From Acinetobacter sp. LoGeW2-3 (GTDB taxonomy: Bacteria; Pseudomonadota; Gammaproteobacteria; Pseudomonadales; Moraxellaceae): a stretch of DNA of 64,000 bases. The notes under the pieces were generated by a model. The model was not told the origin of the DNA. It made no database searches and saw only the letters and a list, made by a program, of their open reading frames with translations. Both the position numbers and the translations under genes were made by a program. Positions 40,122 to 49,136 of this stretch are shown piece after piece. The first letter of the stretch is position 1. Each line of letters begins with the position of its first letter. The stretch lies in assembly GCF_002688565.1 (NCBI RefSeq), contig NZ_CP024011.1, forward strand, positions 930,001 through 994,000, read 5' to 3'.

Positions 40122-41570
40122 CTATTTTGCATACAGATGATTCTGAGCAAGTTCAATTGAAATTGCACCTACATTTCCTGCACCTTGAGTCAGTAACAGG
40201 TCATTTGCTTGTAGCACATTTTTCATGACATTGCTGAGGTTTCCTTCAACAGGATCAATCAGAATCGGCTCTACCTCACCACGTAGACGAATACTACGCG
40301 CTAAAGCACGGCTATCCGCACCGACGATTGGCTTCTCCCCTGCTGGATAAACTTCCAGTAATAACAGCTGATCTACCGTAGATAATACGTCAACAAAGTC
40401 TTCAAAGCAGTCACGGGTACGGCTAAAACGGTGCGGCTGGAACATCATTACCAAACGGCGGTCTGGATGGCTGGCACGTGCTGCCTTGATGGTTGCTTCC
40501 ACTTCTTTCGGATGGTGACCATAGTCATCCACCAGCTTCACATCACCGTCGCCAAGCTCAAACTGACCTTGAACCTGGAAGCGACGACCCACACCGCTAA
40601 AGCTTTCTAAAGCGCGGCAAATCGCAGCATCAGACACACCTTCATCAGTCGCGATGCCAATGGCTGCCAATGAATTTAGAATATTGTGCGCACCCGGCAT
40701 GTTGATAGTGACACGGAGTGGCTCACGATCTTTACGCAGCACGGTAAAGTGCGACTGCATACCATCTTGTTCAACATCAACGGCACGGATGTCGTTGTCT
40801 TCATTGAAGCCATAGGTAATCACTGGACGACCGATACGCGGCATGATTTCGCGAATATTGGCATCATCACCACAGACTACAGCCAGGCCATAGAATGGAA
40901 GTTTTTGCAGGAACTGTACGAAAGTATCTTTCAGTACATCGAAGCTGCCGCCATAGGTATCCATATGATCGGCATCGATGTTAGTGACAATCGTTGCCAT
41001 TGGCTGCAAGTGCAGGAAAGACGCATCAGATTCGTCTGCTTCCGCCACGATATAACGACTCGCACCCAGCGCGGCATTCACACCAGTACGATTCAGCAAG
41101 CCACCAATGACATAAGTTGGATCGAGATTTTCTTCTGCCAACATACAAGTCACCAGACTCGTTGTTGTAGTCTTACCGTGAGTACCAGCAACTGCGATCC
41201 CGTGACGGTAACGCATTAATTCACCGAGCATTTCAGCACGGCGAACTACCGGAATACGCTTTTCAATCGCGGTTTTAATTTCCGGATTTTCAGGATCAAT
41301 CGCAGTTGAAACCACAATTACATTGGCACCCTGAATATTTTCAGCAGCATGACCGATGTAAACCTTGATTCCATTTTCTTCGAGCTGAGCCGTGGTCTTA
41401 GACGCTTTGATATCTGAACCAGAGACTTTGTAGCCCTGGTTTTGCAATACTTCAGCAATACCACACATACCAGCACCGCCGATCCCCACAAAATGAATGT
41501 GTTTGATACGGCGCATTTCTGGCACTTTAATTAACTTTTTCGCTTGGTCAGCTGGCGTTGATGGAGACAT
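40122..41570 (-). CDS. murC: UDP-N-acetylmuramate--L-alanine ligase
   Basis: A cytoplasmic Mur ligase adding L-Ala to UDP-MurNAc, 482 residues. The N-terminal UDP-binding loop [14 protein letters not shown], the ATP P-loop [12 protein letters not shown], the central [10 protein letters not shown] segment and the C-terminal [13 protein letters not shown] are all present. It begins 12 bp after the murG stop. In E. coli murB follows murC; here ddl follows directly. Confidence 0.98.
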   Translation of the reverse strand: MSPSTPADQAKKLIKVPEMRRIKHIHFVGIGGAGMCGIAEVLQNQGYKVSGSDIKASKTTAQLEENGIKVYIGHAAENIQGANVIVVSTAIDPENPEIKTAIEKRIPVVRRAEMLGELMRYRHGIAVAGTHGKTTTTSLVTCMLAEENLDPTYVIGGLLNRTGVNAALGASRYIVAEADESDASFLHLQPMATIVTNIDADHMDTYGGSFDVLKDTFVQFLQKLPFYGLAVVCGDDANIREIMPRIGRPVITYGFNEDNDIRAVDVEQDGMQSHFTVLRKDREPLRVTINMPGAHNILNSLAAIGIATDEGVSDAAICRALESFSGVGRRFQVQGQFELGDGDVKLVDDYGHHPKEVEATIKAARASHPDRRLVMMFQPHRFSRTRDCFEDFVDVLSTVDQLLLLEVYPAGEKPIVGADSRALARSIRLRGEVEPILIDPVEGNLSNVMKNVLQANDLLLTQGAGNVGAISIELAQNHLYAK

Positions 41571-41582
41571 AATTTACTCGGT

Positions 41583-42680
41583 TTACAATTCTTGAATTAA
41601 ACGAACCACGTGTTGGGTTGCATCGGGTTGAGCCTGCTGGCGTGCTTTTACAGCCATTTCCATAAGAAGCTGGCGATTCAGCATCGGTTCCAGCAGCGCT
41701 TTTAAACTGTCTGGGGTCATCGTAGCTTGCGGGCAGATTTTCGCTGCACCGAGATTCGCCAGGAATCCGGCATTGGCGGTCTGGTGATCATCCACCGCAC
41801 TTGGTAATGGCACAAAAATCGCGGCTACACCTGCTGTGGCAATTTCAGTTACAGTCAGCGCACCGGCACGGCAGATAATGAGATCGGCATCGCTATAAGC
41901 CTGTGCCATATCTTCAATAAACGGCTGTACTTCCACATTTAAAGTTGCCGGTTTATCTGCATAACGTGTGCGGGTTGCATCCGCATGGTTTTGACCACAC
42001 TGATGATAAACATTCAACGGAACATTCAGCTGTTTTAGCGCTTCAGGCACACGTTCATTTAGTGCCTGCGCACCCAGTGAACCACCAACAATTAAAATAC
42101 GTAGTGGTTGACCAGCTTTTTCCCGTTCCTGATAACGCCAGGATGGATTGAGAATTCCAGTAATTTCTTTACGTACCGGATTACCAGTCGTAATAATTTT
42201 ATCTTGGGCAGGAAAAGTATTCGGAAATGCCTGACAGACTTTTTTAGCAATACGCGACAGCTGGGTATTGGTAAAACCAGCGACCGCATTTTGCTCATGA
42301 ATAATCACAGGAATGCCCAACATACGTGCTGCCAGACCGCCTGGTCCTGCAACATAACCACCAAAACCGGCAACAGCATCCACTTTCAGCTGCTTCATAT
42401 ATTTCATGGCACTGAGTGTGGCTTTTAGAATTTTAAATGGTGCAGCCAGTTTGCGTACCACGCCATTGCCGCGCACGCCTTGGATATCAATCTGATAAAT
42501 TGGAATATTATGGTTTTTTAAGAGTCGGTTTTCCATGCCTGCTGGAGTTGCCAGCCAAGACACTTCGATGCCCTGTTGTTGTAAGTCTTTTGCAACGGCT
42601 AACGCTGGAAATACATGTCCACCGGTACCTGCGGCCATCATCATGACATGTTTAGGCTGTTTTTGCTGAGCGTCGGTCAC
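41583..42680 (-). CDS. murG: UDP-GlcNAc:undecaprenyl-PP-MurNAc-pentapeptide GlcNAc transferase
   Basis: A membrane-associated GT-B glycosyltransferase making lipid II. Motifs include MMAAGTGGHVFPALAVA, GFGGYVAGPGGLAARMLG, IHEQNAVAGFTN, VGGSLGAQALNE and the donor-binding segment CRAGALTVTEIATAG. The start is GTG 42680, with only a weak ribosome binding site. It is the first gene of this part of the division-wall cluster; ftsW, which usually lies upstream, is absent and a divergent transporter is found instead. Confidence 0.96.
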   Translation of the reverse strand: MTDAQQKQPKHVMMMAAGTGGHVFPALAVAKDLQQQGIEVSWLATPAGMENRLLKNHNIPIYQIDIQGVRGNGVVRKLAAPFKILKATLSAMKYMKQLKVDAVAGFGGYVAGPGGLAARMLGIPVIIHEQNAVAGFTNTQLSRIAKKVCQAFPNTFPAQDKIITTGNPVRKEITGILNPSWRYQEREKAGQPLRILIVGGSLGAQALNERVPEALKQLNVPLNVYHQCGQNHADATRTRYADKPATLNVEVQPFIEDMAQAYSDADLIICRAGALTVTEIATAGVAAIFVPLPSAVDDHQTANAGFLANLGAAKICPQATMTPDSLKALLEPMLNRQLLMEMAVKARQQAQPDATQHVVRLIQEL

Positions 42681-43093
42681 GGTCTAATTCTTCAATTCTA
42701 AAATATAAACAGGAAGTGTGATTTAAGTGGTCAATTGTAATCACAATCGACTAGCCATGAAAGTTTATTTACTTTATTTCAACGAGCGTTTCATTGTTTT
42801 TTTTCACACGATTTTAAAGTTTAAACTGTATTTATAATCAGATGTGCATTTTTATTCAATTTTCAGGAAAAAACCGGTTTCTACCACTGCATTCTACCGA
42901 TTCGTTTTCTATGAATATAAAAAGAATTTTATACCCAGATTAAACAAGGATATTACATCACTTATCATTCATTTTAATACCTAAACTTAGGTCTAAACAG
43001 AATGAAGTTTATTCTATTTCTATGTTATTTATACGCTGTAAAAAATCCCATAAATTCTTTAATGAATTGATTGAATAGATAAAGTGATTACAG
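42681..43093. other. AT-rich divergent intergenic region
   Basis: These 413 bp between murG and the MFS transporter are about three-quarters A+T. Promoters for both directions must lie here. I see no gene, hairpin terminator or clear operator. Confidence 0.5.
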
Positions 43094-44293
43094 ATGTCAA
43101 AAATTTCAGTGCATGACAGCTGGGTGATTCTGGCAGGTTATCTGGCTGCAATCCATGTCGGCAAACTCTCTGCCGTGATTCCAATTCTGCAACAGGACTT
43201 AGGACTCAGCTTTACCCAGGCTGGTTTTTCTCTGTCTCTGGTTCAGGGCGCAGGTATGCTGTTTGCTCTGAGTATTGGTGCATTCGCTGAAAAATTTGGA
43301 CTGAAACGTTGTTTGATTCTGGCACTTACAATTCTGGGCATCAGCAGTATTGCCGGACTCTGGATTCAGCATGTCGCTGCATTATATTTTTTCCGTTTTA
43401 CCGAAGGCATCGGTTTTCTCACTATTTCCCTGTGTGCACCAGCCATCCTGAAACGGATCAGCCGACCAGAACACCTGAATTTCAAGATGGGCTTATGGAG
43501 CTCCTATATGGGCGTCGGAGTCAGTCTAGTAGTACTGTGTATTCCGGTACTATTAGAATGGCTACACTGGCAGACCATCTGGGCTTTACTCGGTGGACTG
43601 TGCCTACTGATTGCCTTGATGGTGCAGCGCTATCTACAGCTTGAGCCACAAGCGGCTACCTCTCAAACAATTGCAACACCGACTACATCAACTTCTTTCT
43701 GGGAAATTGTTCGGGTCACAATTACCCATCCACCCATTTTGTGTCTAGCAGTGATTTTTGCCTGTTATACCAGTCAATGGCTGACCGTGATCGGCTTTTT
43801 ACCCAGTATGTATGTTGCAAATCAAATCGATTTAAAAATTGCCGGCATGTTGGCCTCATTGGTCGTGGTGGCTAATCTCGGCGGTACCTTTGGTGCCGGG
43901 ATATTGTTGCAACGCGGCTGGCAGCCTAAAACCTTATTTCGGATCGGCTTTATTACGATGATGTTGACCAGCTTTTTAGCCTTTGCTGCTCGTTCCTGGT
44001 TAATGCTGGAATTACAGGTATTGAGTGCGGTGTTATTTTCGCTGGTCGGCGGGATTATTCCGACGACTGTTTTTGCAATTACCCTGAAATATGCACCACG
44101 TGCCAATGCCGCAGCAGCCAGTGTCGGTCTGGTTTTACAGGTTTCAGCATGTGCACAATTTTTTGTGCCACCCCTCAGTGCATCACTGGTTTCTGCCACC
44201 GGAGAATGGGCCAATATTGCGGCGGTTACTGCCTGCCTTTCAATTTTAGGCTTAGTGATGAGCAGCTATCTGTTTCGACGCCATGCCGCATAA
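43094..44293 (+). CDS. Major facilitator superfamily transporter
   Basis: A 399-residue inner-membrane protein with about twelve hydrophobic segments. The loop after helix 2 (GAFAEKFGLKRC) corresponds to the MFS motif A, and the pattern GYLAAIHVGKLSAVIPILQQDLGLS resembles CynX/NimT-type permeases. Substrate is unknown. It stands alone between the murG promoter region and a bidirectional terminator. Confidence 0.85.
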   Translation: MSKISVHDSWVILAGYLAAIHVGKLSAVIPILQQDLGLSFTQAGFSLSLVQGAGMLFALSIGAFAEKFGLKRCLILALTILGISSIAGLWIQHVAALYFFRFTEGIGFLTISLCAPAILKRISRPEHLNFKMGLWSSYMGVGVSLVVLCIPVLLEWLHWQTIWALLGGLCLLIALMVQRYLQLEPQAATSQTIATPTTSTSFWEIVRVTITHPPILCLAVIFACYTSQWLTVIGFLPSMYVANQIDLKIAGMLASLVVVANLGGTFGAGILLQRGWQPKTLFRIGFITMMLTSFLAFAARSWLMLELQVLSAVLFSLVGGIIPTTVFAITLKYAPRANAAAASVGLVLQVSACAQFFVPPLSASLVSATGEWANIAAVTACLSILGLVMSSYLFRRHAA

Positions 44294-44318
44294 AAAGAGC
44301 CTCAATTGAGGCTCTTTT
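44292..44318. terminator. Bidirectional terminator
   Basis: The stem AAAAAGAGCCTC / GAGGCTCTTTT with an AATT loop lies between the convergent MFS and dioxygenase genes. Confidence 0.9.
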
Positions 44319-44345
44319 ATTTTCGCTTTTAATGGATAAAAAAAC

Positions 44346-45458
44346 TTATTTGGTTTTTACCACAGCTTCATCGGTTGCTAGCAGCTTACCGACTTTACGC
44401 CATGGGTTTTTACGCTGGTATTTCTGTTCCAAATAATCCAAACCTTTCCAATACCAAGGAATCAGATGATCTTTAATGACTGGCATAGCCAGCAGATGCA
44501 AACCAACCCAAGGTAAAAATGGACTACGTCGTCCATAAGCCCAAAGCTCTATACGTATCGATCGTCGTACACTTGGTCCACGTGCGTGAAAACCATAAGT
44601 ATCCGCAATGACTAAAGTATTTTTTTTCACGGCAAAAGCTTGAGGCTGACCATAGCCTAGTTCGGCTAATTCATTTGGCTGAATACGCAAGGAGCCCCGT
44701 CGACTCATAGCATCAGTCTTTGAATTAATGCTTATTGAGCGTTGATATTCCCATTCCAGCCGCTTTTCATTCAGGATATGTGAACCCGGCACATAGACAA
44801 ATGGGCCTTCATCTTCGGCCACATCGGTCAGAAATAACCAGGCCTTCATATTTGAATGAAAGGTATCGCTGTGCAGATTGGTTTGAGGATCAGGACGGGC
44901 TTTGCGCACATGCGAAATAATCACTTGCACATAGTACATCGGCTGTACTTTGGAACTATTCACATAATTTAAAAGTGCACGCCAATGCTTACTCTCAAGT
45001 AAACGCTTGGTATGAGGCAATTGCTTGAGTACCTGTCCATCCAATGCCATACGGCGCGTTACTGTATCGCCCTGCAAGGTTTCACGAGTATCTAAAGCCG
45101 TTTCTAACAACTCTTTGGATAAGGCTTTAAACCCATCTTCTGGCAAAAAGTTCTCTTTTAAAATAAACCCATTTTGCTGAAAGAACTCAACTTCATCAGC
45201 ACTCAGGTATTTCGCCAGCTTTTCCCTACGGGATTCAGCTAGCTTTGCCGCCTGCTCCACCCGGAACCGGTGCAACCCCAAGGTGTTTAGCGTTTTATTG
45301 CCAATAATTGAATGAGATTCAAAACTCTTGGCTGTACCGAAAAGTGTTACAGCGTCTGCTGCAAACTTTTTCGGACTGGCTTGAGCATTTTTTTTCAATT
45401 CCTGCACTGCTGTTTGAAACTTTTCATTTGCCCAGAGGCGTTGAATAGATGGAAACAC
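44346..45458 (-). CDS. Phytanoyl-CoA dioxygenase (PhyH) family protein
   Basis: A 370-residue protein with a C-terminal double-stranded beta-helix of the Fe(II)/2-oxoglutarate dioxygenase type. The HxD iron motif is LHSDTFH, followed by the family segment KAWLFLTDVAEDEGPFVYVPGSH, and the distal His with the 2-oxoglutarate-binding Arg is GFHARGPSVRRSIRI. The N-terminal 90 residues are helical and basic. The substrate is unknown; bacterial PhyH proteins hydroxylate varied small molecules. The gene begins 21 bp after gshB on the same strand and is probably co-transcribed with it. Confidence 0.82.
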   Translation of the reverse strand: MFPSIQRLWANEKFQTAVQELKKNAQASPKKFAADAVTLFGTAKSFESHSIIGNKTLNTLGLHRFRVEQAAKLAESRREKLAKYLSADEVEFFQQNGFILKENFLPEDGFKALSKELLETALDTRETLQGDTVTRRMALDGQVLKQLPHTKRLLESKHWRALLNYVNSSKVQPMYYVQVIISHVRKARPDPQTNLHSDTFHSNMKAWLFLTDVAEDEGPFVYVPGSHILNEKRLEWEYQRSISINSKTDAMSRRGSLRIQPNELAELGYGQPQAFAVKKNTLVIADTYGFHARGPSVRRSIRIELWAYGRRSPFLPWVGLHLLAMPVIKDHLIPWYWKGLDYLEQKYQRKNPWRKVGKLLATDEAVVKTK

Positions 45459-45479
45459 AATACACTCTCAGTTTAATTA

Positions 45480-46424
45480 TTATTTTTTAAGACCCGCTTC
45501 CAGCACATCAAACAGGTCATCCGCAATTGAAGTACCAAACTGGGTATCAATTTCACGAATACAGGTTGGACTGGTCACGTTAATCTCAGTCACATAGTTA
45601 CCAATTACATCCAGGCCCACGAAAACCAGACCTTTTTCTCGTAGGAATGGACCGACTTTTGCGGCAATGGCTTTATCATTTTCAGTTAAAGGACGCGCTT
45701 CACCTAGACCACCTGCAGCCAAATTGCCACGTACTTCACCATTTTGCGGAATACGTGCCAGGCAGTAAGGAATTGGTTCACCATTCACCATGAGGATACG
45801 TTTATCCCCTTCCACAATTTCAGGAATATAACGTTGCGCCATAATTGGCTGAGTCCCGTTATTGGTCAGGATTTCAATCGTTGAACCGATATTCACTCCA
45901 TCCTGATACAGACGGAAAATGCCCATCCCGCCCATCCCATCCAGCGGTTTAACAATCACATCACCATGTTCTTTAATAAACTCACGGATCAGACCTTGTT
46001 GTGAAGTCACGAGCGTTGGTACTTGTAGTTCCGGGAACTGGGTGGCAAACAGTTTTTCATTACAGTCACGCAGGCTTTGCGGCTTGTTAATAATCCATGC
46101 ACCTTCACGTTCTGCCTGTTCCAGAATATAAGTCGCGTAGACAAAATTCATATCGAAAGGTGGATCTTTACGCATCAACACCACGTCATAAGCTGCGATA
46201 GATTCTTTACGCTTTTCACCTAATTCATAGTAGTGATTGTAATCTTCAAACACCTGTAGTGGTGAGATCAAACCAAATGCTTTGCCCTGATCAATATACA
46301 AATCTTGCTGTAATGCATAACCCAGTTCATGACCACGACGTGCAGCTGCCCACAGCATTGCCATAGTTGAATCTTTTTTCAGGTTTACATTTTCGATGGG
46401 ATCCATCACAACAAGTACGCGCAT
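45480..46424 (-). CDS. gshB: Glutathione synthetase
   Basis: An ATP-grasp enzyme that adds glycine to gamma-glutamylcysteine; 314 residues, as usual. Family segments are VVMDPIENVNLKKDSTMAML at the N-terminus, VLMRKDPPFDMNFVYATYILE, INKPQSLRDCNEKLFA, VKPLDGMGGMGIFRL and the C-terminal GLDVIGNYVTEINVTSPTCIREI. gshA is not adjacent. Confidence 0.97.
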   Translation of the reverse strand: MRVLVVMDPIENVNLKKDSTMAMLWAAARRGHELGYALQQDLYIDQGKAFGLISPLQVFEDYNHYYELGEKRKESIAAYDVVLMRKDPPFDMNFVYATYILEQAEREGAWIINKPQSLRDCNEKLFATQFPELQVPTLVTSQQGLIREFIKEHGDVIVKPLDGMGGMGIFRLYQDGVNIGSTIEILTNNGTQPIMAQRYIPEIVEGDKRILMVNGEPIPYCLARIPQNGEVRGNLAAGGLGEARPLTENDKAIAAKVGPFLREKGLVFVGLDVIGNYVTEINVTSPTCIREIDTQFGTSIADDLFDVLEAGLKK

Positions 46425-46540
46425 ATCTTTGGCTCTTTTCTAAAATGAATTTGGCAATGAGTATAGCCGAGATTATTCTTTTATTTATTCAGATTTTGCA
46501 TGAGTATGTATGCATTCTTGTGTTAAGGGAGAAGCGAAAG

Positions 46541-46735
46541 ATGTTGCAAGCTATCATTGGTTTTCATTTAGATGAGGAAAATCATTGGGTCGCAGAGCTT
46601 GCCTGTGGGCATGGGCAACATGTACGGCATGATCCACCCTGGCAAAACCGACCTTGGGTGATAACTGAAGCAGGCCGTAAGGAAAAATTAGGGGTAAAAT
46701 TGGACTGTAAAAAATGTGATACACAAGAGGATTAA
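46541..46735 (+). CDS. DUF3565 small protein
   Basis: A 64-residue protein that matches the DUF3565 pattern almost throughout: IIGFHLDEENHWVAEL, ACGHGQHVRHDPPWQNRPWV and a C-terminal LDCKKCD. The Cys and His residues (CGH, RHDPP, CKKC) suggest a single metal site; function is unknown. I chose ATG 46541 because GGGAG lies upstream at good distance and homology starts there; the longer frame back to 46367 overlaps gshB antisense. Confidence 0.85.
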   Translation: MLQAIIGFHLDEENHWVAELACGHGQHVRHDPPWQNRPWVITEAGRKEKLGVKLDCKKCDTQED

Positions 46736-46869
46736 TACCCTCTAAAGAAATTTAATAAATATATTTATTTCAGTATCTTATTTTGCTTCCTAAACTGATT
46801 AAAAACTAAATAAAAATATATCTTTTATAATTACATTTATTTCTGGTTAATTTTATCTAATTTTATGAT

Positions 46870-47181
46870 TTATCGATTATTTTTCGAAATCATGGTACCC
46901 AACATAATTATAAAGGTACTTACCCCGCCAATGAGTACACTCATTAGCCCAATTTCCAAAGTAATTCTATGATGCCAGCGTTGATCTGGAATCCAAGGCA
47001 AATTCAGATGATCCCCAAAAATAAAATTGATGGTGCATACTATAAGAAAGCTAATCATTGTGGATATCAGCAAGGTCACCACCAGATTCTTCCACATCTT
47101 GCGCCCCACCAGCATGACAATACTGGCTAAACTTACCACCGTTATAATCGATACAAATAAAACACCGTTCCAGTAATCCAT
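46870..47181 (-). CDS. Small hypothetical membrane protein
   Basis: A 103-residue protein with three hydrophobic segments at about residues 5-25, 33-55 and 75-97, and charged loops between them (GRKMWKN, DQRWHHR). I recognise no family. It is flanked by very AT-rich DNA, with an AGGA that is too close to the ATG to be an ideal ribosome binding site. It may be a real accessory gene; expression is unproven. Confidence 0.5.
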   Translation of the reverse strand: MDYWNGVLFVSIITVVSLASIVMLVGRKMWKNLVVTLLISTMISFLIVCTINFIFGDHLNLPWIPDQRWHHRITLEIGLMSVLIGGVSTFIIMLGTMISKNNR

Positions 47182-47461
47182 TCCTAGTACTCTTATTTTA
47201 CGTCAATTAAAATTATGAAATTCTTATAATTAATTACTTAATATGTATTTTAATATAGGTAGATTAATATGTATAAACAATGACCAGAACTATCTTATTT
47301 ATTTTATTTGTAAAAGGTTTTAAATACTTTCTAATTAAAGCTTTATTTAATCTTTTATAAAAAAATGATTATTTTCAGATAAATATATTTCATGAGATTC
47401 ATTTATTTATTTTTAGAATACATTCATCCAAACAAATCCTTCTTATTCAAATAAAAAAAAT
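47182..47461. other. Very AT-rich intergenic DNA
   Basis: About 280 bp with long A/T runs and no coding signal, upstream of the small membrane protein gene and downstream of pyrE. It ends at the pyrE terminator. Confidence 0.5.
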
Positions 47462-47488
47462 AAAGCCCTAAATGATTAGGGCTTTACT
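47462..47488 (-). terminator. Rho-independent terminator after pyrE
   Basis: The stem AAAGCCCTAA / TTAGGGCTTT with an ATGA-type loop (ATCA on the minus strand) is followed by a T-rich run on the minus strand. Confidence 0.88.
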
Positions 47489-47512
47489 CATCTTTATCTG
47501 AAGAATCAGATT

Positions 47513-48163
47513 TTAGATCCCGTATTTCACACGGTACGCTTCCATTTTTGCCAGCGCGTCTTGATCCCCTTTAGCATCCAGGTAATCCATCAAATCTTTC
47601 ATGGTAATCAAGGCATGTACTGGAATTTCCAGTTCTTTTTGTACTTCTTGAATCGCAGACAATTCGCCCTGACCTTTTTCCTGGCGATCCAGTGCAACTA
47701 ATACACCCGCAATTTGTGCACCCGCATTTTTAAGGATGGTTACGACTTCACGAATCGCAGTACCTGCTGTGATCACATCATCAATGATCCAGACTTTTTT
47801 ACCTTCGACTGAAGCACCCACTAACACACCACCTTCGCCGTGATCTTTAGCTTCCTTACGGTTAAAGCCCCATGGCACACTCACACCATGATTTTGAGAC
47901 AAGGCTACAGCAGTTGCCGCGACGAATGGAATGCCTTTATAGGCAGGGCCAAAAACCACTTCGACATTGTTACATTCAACTAATTTTGCTGCATAGCCAG
48001 AAGCTAGAAGAGACAAGGCTTCACCATCATTGAGCAAGCCAGCGTTGAAAAAATAAGGACTCACACGACCCGATTTTAAAGTAAACTCACCAAATTTAAG
48101 CACACCGCGTGATAATGCGAGTTCGATAAAAGCTTGTGGGTTAAACTGAGCTTGCGTTGACAT
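47513..48163 (-). CDS. pyrE: Orotate phosphoribosyltransferase
   Basis: It joins orotate to PRPP to give OMP in pyrimidine synthesis, 216 residues. The substrate segment [26 protein letters not shown], and the PRPP-binding motif [17 protein letters not shown] are present. It is divergent from crc across 40 bp, an arrangement also known in Pseudomonas. Confidence 0.97.
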   Translation of the reverse strand: MSTQAQFNPQAFIELALSRGVLKFGEFTLKSGRVSPYFFNAGLLNDGEALSLLASGYAAKLVECNNVEVVFGPAYKGIPFVAATAVALSQNHGVSVPWGFNRKEAKDHGEGGVLVGASVEGKKVWIIDDVITAGTAIREVVTILKNAGAQIAGVLVALDRQEKGQGELSAIQEVQKELEIPVHALITMKDLMDYLDAKGDQDALAKMEAYRVKYGI

Positions 48164-48203
48164 GAGGTGCTCCTAAATCCATTAATTAAGGTAAGACTTG
48201 CGC

Positions 48204-49022
48204 ATGATACCAAAGAGTAGCTATCCAGGTGATCAAAAAATTCTTCGTGTCGTTTCAATTAATGTCAACGGCTTACGTTCATCCGTGACCAAGGGTCTGT
48301 TGGAATGGATGGAAAAATCTGACGCTGATGTCATTTGTATGCAGGAAAGCCGGATTACTCATGCGCAGTGGACCGATAAATTTAAGCCTGAAGGCTGGTA
48401 TGCACACCTGTTCCCGGCTGAACGTCCAGGCTATGCCGGTACTGCCATTTATAGCCGCCTGCCTTTTGTTTCCCTGACCGATGGGCTGGGCTTTGAATTG
48501 GCGGATTCACAAGGTCGTTTTATTGCTGCCGAGTTTGATTTGGGTTTAGATAAAACTGCACATATTTGCTCGCTGTATCTACCATCTGGTTCATCGGGTG
48601 ATGAAGCACAGGCGCGTAAAGATCACTTCCTCGATGAATATGAAAAGATCCTAAAACAATGGCGTGATGAAGACAAATCCATCATTGTGTGTGGTGACTA
48701 TAATATCGTGCATAAACGCATCGACATTAAAAACTGGTCAGGCAACCAGAAGGCCTCAGGTTGTTTGCCACATGAACGTGCATGGCTGGATCATATCTAT
48801 GATGAACTAGGCTATGTCGATACTTTCCGTGAAGTGCGCAAAGAAGCTGAGCTATATTCTTGGTGGTCGAATCGCGGTCAAGCCCGTGCCAAGAACGTCG
48901 GCTGGCGGATTGATTACCAAGCCTGCTCACCAGACTGGAAAGAACGTACCGTAAATGCCTGGGTGTATAAAGATGAATGGTTTAGCGACCATGCCCCAGT
49001 CATTATTGACTATAAACTTTAA
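48204..49022 (+). CDS. crc: Crc / exonuclease III family protein
   Basis: A 272-residue endonuclease/exonuclease/phosphatase-fold protein. The divergent pyrE neighbour is the same as for crc of Pseudomonas, where Crc works with Hfq in carbon catabolite repression. Unlike Pseudomonas Crc, every ExoIII catalytic residue I can place is kept: Asn in SINVNG, Glu in MQESR, Tyr in SLYLPSG, Asp/Asn in CGDYNIVH, Asp in WRIDYQ and Asp-His in SDHAPVIID. It could therefore be a nuclease, a regulator or both. The start could be ATG 48204 or the TTG at 48198, which has slightly better spacing from AAGG. A 28-bp palindrome begins 11 bp past the stop codon. Confidence 0.85.
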   Translation: MIPKSSYPGDQKILRVVSINVNGLRSSVTKGLLEWMEKSDADVICMQESRITHAQWTDKFKPEGWYAHLFPAERPGYAGTAIYSRLPFVSLTDGLGFELADSQGRFIAAEFDLGLDKTAHICSLYLPSGSSGDEAQARKDHFLDEYEKILKQWRDEDKSIIVCGDYNIVHKRIDIKNWSGNQKASGCLPHERAWLDHIYDELGYVDTFREVRKEAELYSWWSNRGQARAKNVGWRIDYQACSPDWKERTVNAWVYKDEWFSDHAPVIIDYKL

Positions 49023-49033
49023 CTAAACAGACA

Positions 49034-49061
49034 AACTTAGTGAACAATTGTTCACTAAGTT
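49034..49061. promoter_or_regulatory. 28-bp perfect palindrome downstream of crc
   Basis: AACTTAGTGAACAA and its exact reverse complement meet with no spacer. No T-tract follows on the plus strand. It could be part of a crc terminator, but its perfect symmetry and the inner TGAACAATTGTTCA also fit an operator for a dimeric regulator, about 90 bp upstream of the predicted RNA start at 49137. Confidence 0.6.
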
Positions 49062-49078
49062 AGTAGTAATCACTTACA
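49061..49078 (+). promoter_or_regulatory. GacA-box-like element upstream of the RNA candidate
   Basis: TAGTAG-TAATCA-CTTACA matches the GacA upstream activating sequence TGTAAG-N6-CTTACA in the whole right half and in three of six bases on the left, with the right spacing. It is centred near -67 from the predicted start. Confidence 0.4.
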
Positions 49079-49124
49079 GGACAAGACGTATTAACAGCTA
49101 TTATTAAGCTCAAATACATAGCAT

Positions 49125-49130
49125 TATACT
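49125..49130 (+). promoter_or_regulatory. -10 element of the RNA candidate
   Basis: TATACT at 49125-49130 has no consensus -35 at 17 bp (TATTAA instead), as expected for an activator-dependent promoter. Transcription would start near 49137. Confidence 0.5.
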
Positions 49131-49136
49131 TTCACG

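Noticed and set aside
40686..41219. 177-codon open frame antisense to murC
   Set aside because: Lies wholly within the well-supported murC gene; His- and Thr-rich composition is that of a reverse-strand shadow.
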